From assembly GCF_022346995.1 (NCBI RefSeq), contig NZ_JAKRNM010000010.1:94624-158623 (forward strand): a stretch of DNA of 64,000 bases. Reading direction: 5' to 3'. The notes beneath the pieces are model-generated. The model ran no database searches. It had not been told where the DNA came from and saw only the letters and a list, made by a program, of their open reading frames with translations. The translations under genes and the position numbers were made by a program. Shown here one piece after another: positions 62,847 through 64,000 of this stretch (positions are counted from its first letter, which is position 1; every line of letters starts with the position of its first letter). The DNA comes from Paenibacillus sp. ACRRY (lineage in GTDB: Bacteria > Bacillota > Bacilli > Paenibacillales > Paenibacillaceae).

Positions 62847-63323
62847 ATGAGAATAATATCTTTTCATACGGCTCCAAGTGGCGATGCATACAGACATTTA
62901 ATTGACGAATTGATCGATAAGACGAGTCGCTTTTTCCTTGTGGACAGAAGACACGGCAGAGGGGACACTCCTATGGAAGTCGCCAGAGTTTTCCAGAGAT
63001 TGAAGCCGTATATGATTGAGCGTTGTACCACGGAAGAAATGATGATGAAGACAAAAGCATTTTACGCAGAAGGAATCTATTACATATATGAATGCACGCC
63101 AGCCTCTGGACAGATCCTGAAGGAAGAGGCTGATGGTTTCCTCGATTGGCTGTATCCTTCTTTGCCAGAAGACCTGTGCTTTCTGAGAGAAAACGGAAGC
63201 GACTATTTGTTTACGGAAGCACATGAAGATGGATGTGGAATGCGGATTACAGAACAAGAAGCGAGAGATCTTATGAAACGTATTCCTGGGTTGATGTTTG
63301 TTCTAGAAAGTTTTCCTTCCTAA
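62847..63323 (+). CDS. Hypothetical protein
   Basis: ATG 62847 is chosen because AAGGGGA lies eight bases upstream; the frame is open to 62826. The 158-residue protein is soluble and carries no motif I recognise. It contains FLVDRRHGRGDTPMEVARV and ends RIPGLMFVLESFPS. Its stop is about 480 bp before the 16S gene. It is not obviously part of the SUKH run because the coat-like gene lies between on the other strand. Confidence 0.8.
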   Translation: MRIISFHTAPSGDAYRHLIDELIDKTSRFFLVDRRHGRGDTPMEVARVFQRLKPYMIERCTTEEMMMKTKAFYAEGIYYIYECTPASGQILKEEADGFLDWLYPSLPEDLCFLRENGSDYLFTEAHEDGCGMRITEQEARDLMKRIPGLMFVLESFPS

Positions 63324-63480
63324 TGGTTAGCTAGAGACTACAGCCAACTGCAGATTCGAATTTTAAAAAAGTGCAAAACTTTGCAGTTCAACTTACTTTA
63401 ACTATTGGATTAATTTACAACTAGCGAGCTTGCTAACAAAATGATATATTATTCTTCCGGCCGCAAAAGGCACGGAAAAC

Positions 63481-63500
63481 TCTCGAAAAATATTTCGAGA
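63481..63500 (+). promoter_or_regulatory. Perfect palindrome directly upstream of the rrn -35 element
   Basis: TCTCGAAA and TTTCGAGA are perfect 8-bp inverted arms separated by AATA. The site ends six bases before the -35 hexamer. It could be a regulator site or part of an A+T-rich UP element. Upstream, 63324-63480 holds no gene. Confidence 0.5.
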
Positions 63501-63506
63501 AAAAAC

Positions 63507-63536
63507 TTTACAAGATATAATGATATATGGTATATT
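63507..63536 (+). promoter_or_regulatory. rRNA operon promoter
   Basis: TTTACA (63507-63512) and TATATT (63531-63536) are 18 bp apart, ~270 bp before the 16S 5' end. The region around it is A+T-rich, as in Firmicute rrn promoters. A second upstream promoter is possible but not clear. Confidence 0.6.
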
Positions 63537-63803
63537 CTAATTCCGGCTTTGATAGAGTCGGAAACGAAGTTTGATCTTTGAAAACTGAACAACGAGTGAG
63601 TAATCATCCTGCTTGCAGGATGAACGTGAAGGTTTTTGGTACATGCCATTTGGCTGTATGAAAACTGGAACACAATTGAGATTTTTAATCTCGTCAGATT
63701 CAAAATGAGCTAATCGCTCTTTTCAATACTGGCTGCAAGACATTCATCCACTCAGCCGAGTTGGACCGATTGTCATGCAGGACGATGTTGCTCTGCAACA
63801 TCT
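63537..63803 (+). promoter_or_regulatory. rrn leader with boxB-like hairpin, boxA and processing stems
   Basis: The leader contains a TTCCGGCT/AGTCGGAA hairpin (63541-63564), then boxA TGATCTTTGAAAACT (63572-63586), the Nus antitermination signal. A perfect CATCCTGC/GCAGGATG hairpin lies at 63605-63622 and GATGTTGC/GCAACATC at 63784-63802, just before the mature 16S end. Confidence 0.8.
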
Positions 63804-64000
63804 TTGTTGGAGAGTTTGATCCTGGCTCAGGACGAACGCTGGCGGCATGCCTAATACATGCAAGTCGAGCGGACTTGAAGAGAAGCTTGCTTCTCTGATG
63901 GTTAGCGGCGGACGGGTGAGTAACACGTAGGCAACCTGCCCTCAAGCTTGGGACAACTACCGGAAACGGTAGCTAATACCGAATACTTGCTTTCTTCGCC
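63804..64000 (+). rRNA. rrs: 16S ribosomal RNA, 5' part (continues beyond window)
   Basis: The universal AGAGTTTGATCCTGGCTCAG begins at 63811, placing the mature 5' end near 63804. GCGGCATGCCTAATACATGC and GGCGGACGGGTGAGTAACACG (in parts) follow. About 200 of ~1,550 bases are present. Confidence 0.98.

Overview
The window looks like a chromosomal segment of a low-to-mid GC Gram-positive, spore-forming, facultatively anaerobic bacterium, most likely Paenibacillus. This is inferred from gene content: copper-amine-oxidase-N/AMIN/Amidase_3 cell-wall amidases, S-layer-homology (SLH) proteins including a very large SLH-anchored galactanase, a GerM-type lipoprotein, strong AGGAGG ribosome sites, and a Firmicute-type rrn promoter, boxA and 16S start. 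I see no prophage, insertion sequence, CRISPR array or tRNA.

Layout. 1-1,150: end of the leucine operon (leuC partial, leuD). 1,200-8,800: an unknown protein, then two tandem paralogous amidases, a GerMN lipoprotein and an SLH protein. 8,900-13,900: nth, a small unknown protein and a fused double dynamin-like GTPase. 14,100-23,850: a heterodimeric ABC exporter, purT plus a GNAT acetyltransferase, a secreted CAP protein, an SGNH hydrolase and an ABC-2 exporter. 23,900-28,400: parE-parC. 28,600-31,300: two MarR regulators, the second co-transcribed with a 14-TM drug efflux pump behind an operator-like palindrome. 31,400-33,500 (minus): an alkyltransferase-like protein, an RluA pseudouridine synthase and a methyltransferase. 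33,600-37,460: an iron-responsive region with two strong Fur boxes, driving a flavodoxin operon (plus) and an HpaB-type monooxygenase (minus), and a 50-residue DUF1540 protein. 37,900-41,900: an AAA+ ATPase whose ribosome site lies in a hairpin, a two-component system and a divergent YceI protein. 42,200-46,550: the SLH galactanase behind a cre-like operator. 46,600-48,770: an SPFH protein and an NAD-kinase-like protein expressed from a promoter embedded in a long dyad.

48,780-57,100 is a nitrite/NO respiration island. It holds an AniA-class copper nitrite reductase, a heme-copper-oxidase-like membrane protein, two DUF2249 proteins, a DUF59 protein, a YlbF-like protein with a Cys-rich tail, a YwiC-like protein, a ZIP transporter and two different Crp/Fnr regulators. 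Five Crp/Fnr-type boxes each lie exactly 32 bp (centre to centre) from a -10 hexamer, the class II activation geometry. One of them drives a cupin gene that carries a frameshift, and another drives no visible gene and may start a small RNA.

57,150-62,350 is an operon-like run of poorly characterised genes (zinc-ribbon protein, anchored protein, two SUKH/SMI1 proteins, beta-propeller-like protein) that resembles an immunity or accessory cluster without a visible toxin. It is followed by a Pro/Tyr/Gly-rich coat-like protein, one unknown protein, and the promoter, leader and first ~200 bases of a 16S rRNA gene.
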